From Acidobacteriaceae bacterium (GTDB taxonomy: Bacteria; Acidobacteriota; Terriglobia; Terriglobales; Acidobacteriaceae), in assembly GCA_003139975.1 (NCBI GenBank), contig PLHN01000004.1, positions 1 through 7,460 on the forward strand: DNA of 7,460 nucleotides. Reading direction: 5' to 3'. Below the pieces are notes generated by a model. The model made no database searches. It was not told where the DNA came from and saw only the letters and a program-made list of their open reading frames with translations. Both the position numbers and the translations under genes were made by a program. This document shows positions 6,573 through 7,460 of this stretch, one piece after another; the first letter of the stretch is position 1; the number at the start of each line of letters is the position of its first letter.

Positions 6573-6588
6573 TGGCGGGTGGCATGCA
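6573..6588 (+). promoter_or_regulatory. Candidate sigma-54 (-24/-12) promoter
   Basis: TGGCGGG-TGGC-ATGCA has the required GG (6574-6575) and GC (6586-6587) dinucleotides exactly 10 nt apart. It matches the consensus TGGCACG-N4-TTGCW at all but three defined positions. Transcription would begin near 6599, only about 10 nt before the ATG at 6610. The leader would then be very short, which weakens the case. A sigma-54-type regulator gene at the left end of the window makes such a promoter plausible. Confidence 0.35.
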
Positions 6589-6609
6589 CCTCGGTTGCGT
6601 GGTACCGCC

Positions 6610-7460
6610 ATGCGAGTGGACATTCTTTCCAGCCCGGAAACAGTGCAAGCGGCGAGGACGACATCGCTCACCGCCGGCTCCCGCTCGCCGAGTTTCTCGG
6701 AGGCGATGTCGCGCACTTCCCCGGGCGAATCTTTGAAAGCTGCATCGAAAGGCGCACCCACGCCCAGCGGGCCGCTACCGGCGACTAAGAGTGCTGCGGA
6801 GCCAAATCTCCCCGCTCAAACCTCTCAGGCGGCGCGCGCGGTTCAATTGAGCAACACCGGTGTTCGATCCGATGCGGGCGCGAACACAAAATGCGAAGTT
6901 CAGTCTGACGTCAAGCTCGATTCGAAAGCTGGCGCACAAGCAGCGCCTCAATCAACATCCAAAGCAGCACTCAAAGTAGTGGCCAAAGCATCGCCCGACG
7001 CGAACATGTCCAGCGCAAACACGTCCAGCGCGAAGGCGGGCGTCACGGTCACCGGAATTCCAGGACCGCAAGTCGCGGGTGCCGCCAGCGTCATGACAAG
7101 CGCGATCCTGCCCGCCACATTATTCGCCGCTCTCCCAGTGGCTGCGCTTCCAACTTCCAATGCGTTGCCCGCTTCGAATGTGCCTTTGCTGGGCGCGACC
7201 TCAACCGCTGCGCGCGGCCCATCGCCAACTGCCGGTTCCACGGCGAATCCAACTCCTGTGGTCCCTTCGGTTGCGGTCCCATCGTTTGTTTCGCCGGTCA
7301 TATCCACGGCGCTTGCACCTTCTGCGATTGCTTCTGCCGGCCGTCCTATTGCCACACAGGTTTCCACGTCCGCACAATCAAATTCCGGCGAGCAGGTTTC
7401 TTCTATGGCGCGCCGGACCGTTGCCAACAATTCGGGCCTGGACTTGCCGGCAGCGCACTT
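6610..7460 (+). CDS. fliK: Probable FliK-like flagellar hook-length control protein, N-terminal part (runs off the window)
   Basis: A frame is open from a TGA at 6517-6519 to the window end. From the ATG at 6610 it gives 283 complete codons and no stop. The protein begins MRVDILSSPETVQAARTTSL and is otherwise low-complexity, dominated by Ala, Ser, Thr, Pro and Val with few aromatic residues, as is usual for the disordered N-terminal half of FliK. The conserved C-terminal FliK domain, which would prove the identity, is not in the window. FliK is secreted, measures hook length and switches export specificity through FlhB; in many bacteria its gene follows fliJ. No good ribosome binding site precedes 6610. 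Alternative starts are TTG 6595 and GTG 6616. Coding is supported by the long stop-free frame and operon position. The name is an inference. Confidence 0.6.
   Translation, partial: MRVDILSSPETVQAARTTSLTAGSRSPSFSEAMSRTSPGESLKAASKGAPTPSGPLPATKSAAEPNLPAQTSQAARAVQLSNTGVRSDAGANTKCEVQSDVKLDSKAGAQAAPQSTSKAALKVVAKASPDANMSSANTSSAKAGVTVTGIPGPQVAGAASVMTSAILPATLFAALPVAALPTSNALPASNVPLLGATSTAARGPSPTAGSTANPTPVVPSVAVPSFVSPVISTALAPSAIASAGRPIATQVSTSAQSNSGEQVSSMARRTVANNSGLDLPAAH
7000..7029 (+). repeat. Two tandem 15-bp units inside the fliK-like gene
   Basis: GCGAACATGTCCAGC (7000-7014) is followed directly by GCAAACACGTCCAGC (7015-7029), 13 of 15 identical. They encode ANMSS and ANTSS (residues 131-140), an in-frame duplication that keeps the reading frame. 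This fits length variation in a disordered spacer region. Confidence 0.7.

Larger units (their letters stand above)
6422..6609 (+). other. Non-coding gap between fliJ and the fliK-like gene
   Basis: No convincing gene lies here; the frame of the downstream gene is closed by a TGA at 6517-6519. The gap carries two adjacent inverted repeats (6437-6455, 6454-6479), a 12-bp palindrome (6529-6540) and a sigma-54-like element (6573-6588). It is the largest break in the operon, and the signals suggest that fliK may be transcribed or regulated separately. Confidence 0.6.

Noticed and set aside
6580..6598. TGGCATG (6580-6586) with TTGC (6595-6598) as a sigma-54 promoter
   Set aside because: The GG and GC dinucleotides are 14 nt apart rather than the required 10, so the spacing is wrong despite good half-sites.
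6099..6788. 229-codon + strand frame overlapping fliJ and the following gap
   Set aside because: Its first half is fliJ in another frame and the rest shows no domain. It conflicts with the FliK-like frame from 6610.
6948..7430. 160-codon - strand frame at the right end
   Set aside because: It is antisense to the longer open FliK-like frame. Its Ala/Gly/Thr/Val-rich composition is what the complement of a low-complexity gene would give.
1..7460. CRISPR array, tRNA/rRNA genes, insertion sequences or a novel defence system
   Set aside because: No spaced direct repeats, tRNA-like cloverleaf, transposase or non-flagellar gene cassette was seen. Apart from the regulator end, all identifiable genes are flagellar or plausibly so.

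Overview
The window is a GC-rich stretch of a bacterial flagellar basal-body and type III export operon, all on the + strand: [regulator 3' end]-flgB-flgC-fliE-fliF-fliG-fliH-fliI-fliJ-[fliK-like, cut by the window edge]. The gene order, and every product from flgB to fliJ, is readable directly from conserved family motifs. The organism cannot be fixed from this window. A flagellated, high-GC Gram-negative-type bacterium that uses sigma-54-type flagellar regulation fits, and Acidobacteriota is my best guess (inference only).

Layout. Positions 1-81 hold the last 26 codons of a gene whose C-terminus looks like the Fis-type helix-turn-helix of a sigma-54-dependent response regulator; it overlaps the start of flgB. 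flgB (68-469) and flgC (466-900) encode proximal rod proteins, and fliE (929-1237) encodes the MS ring-rod adaptor. A 105-bp gap follows, with a 4 x 7-bp tandem repeat and a small hairpin. Then comes fliF (1343-2944, MS ring, apparent TTG start), followed by tightly packed fliG (2955-3971, rotor/switch), fliH (3961-4665, ATPase regulator), fliI (4662-5969, export ATPase) and fliJ (5966-6421, export stalk/chaperone escort). Overlaps of 4-11 bp from fliG through fliJ suggest translational coupling.

After fliJ there is a 188-bp non-coding gap (6422-6609) with two strong inverted repeats, a perfect 12-bp palindrome and a sigma-54-like -24/-12 element. An Ala/Ser/Thr/Pro-rich frame is then open from 6610 to the window end (283 codons, no stop). 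By position and composition it is most likely the N-terminal half of FliK, the hook-length control protein, but its diagnostic C-terminal domain lies outside the window.

Together the products build the core of one machine: FliF forms the MS ring, FliG sits on its cytoplasmic face and takes torque, FliE/FlgB/FlgC form the first rod segments, FliH/FliI/FliJ energise export, and FliK would set hook length. No novel system was recognised. The points most worth a second look are the two intergenic gaps and the sigma-54 regulator next door.
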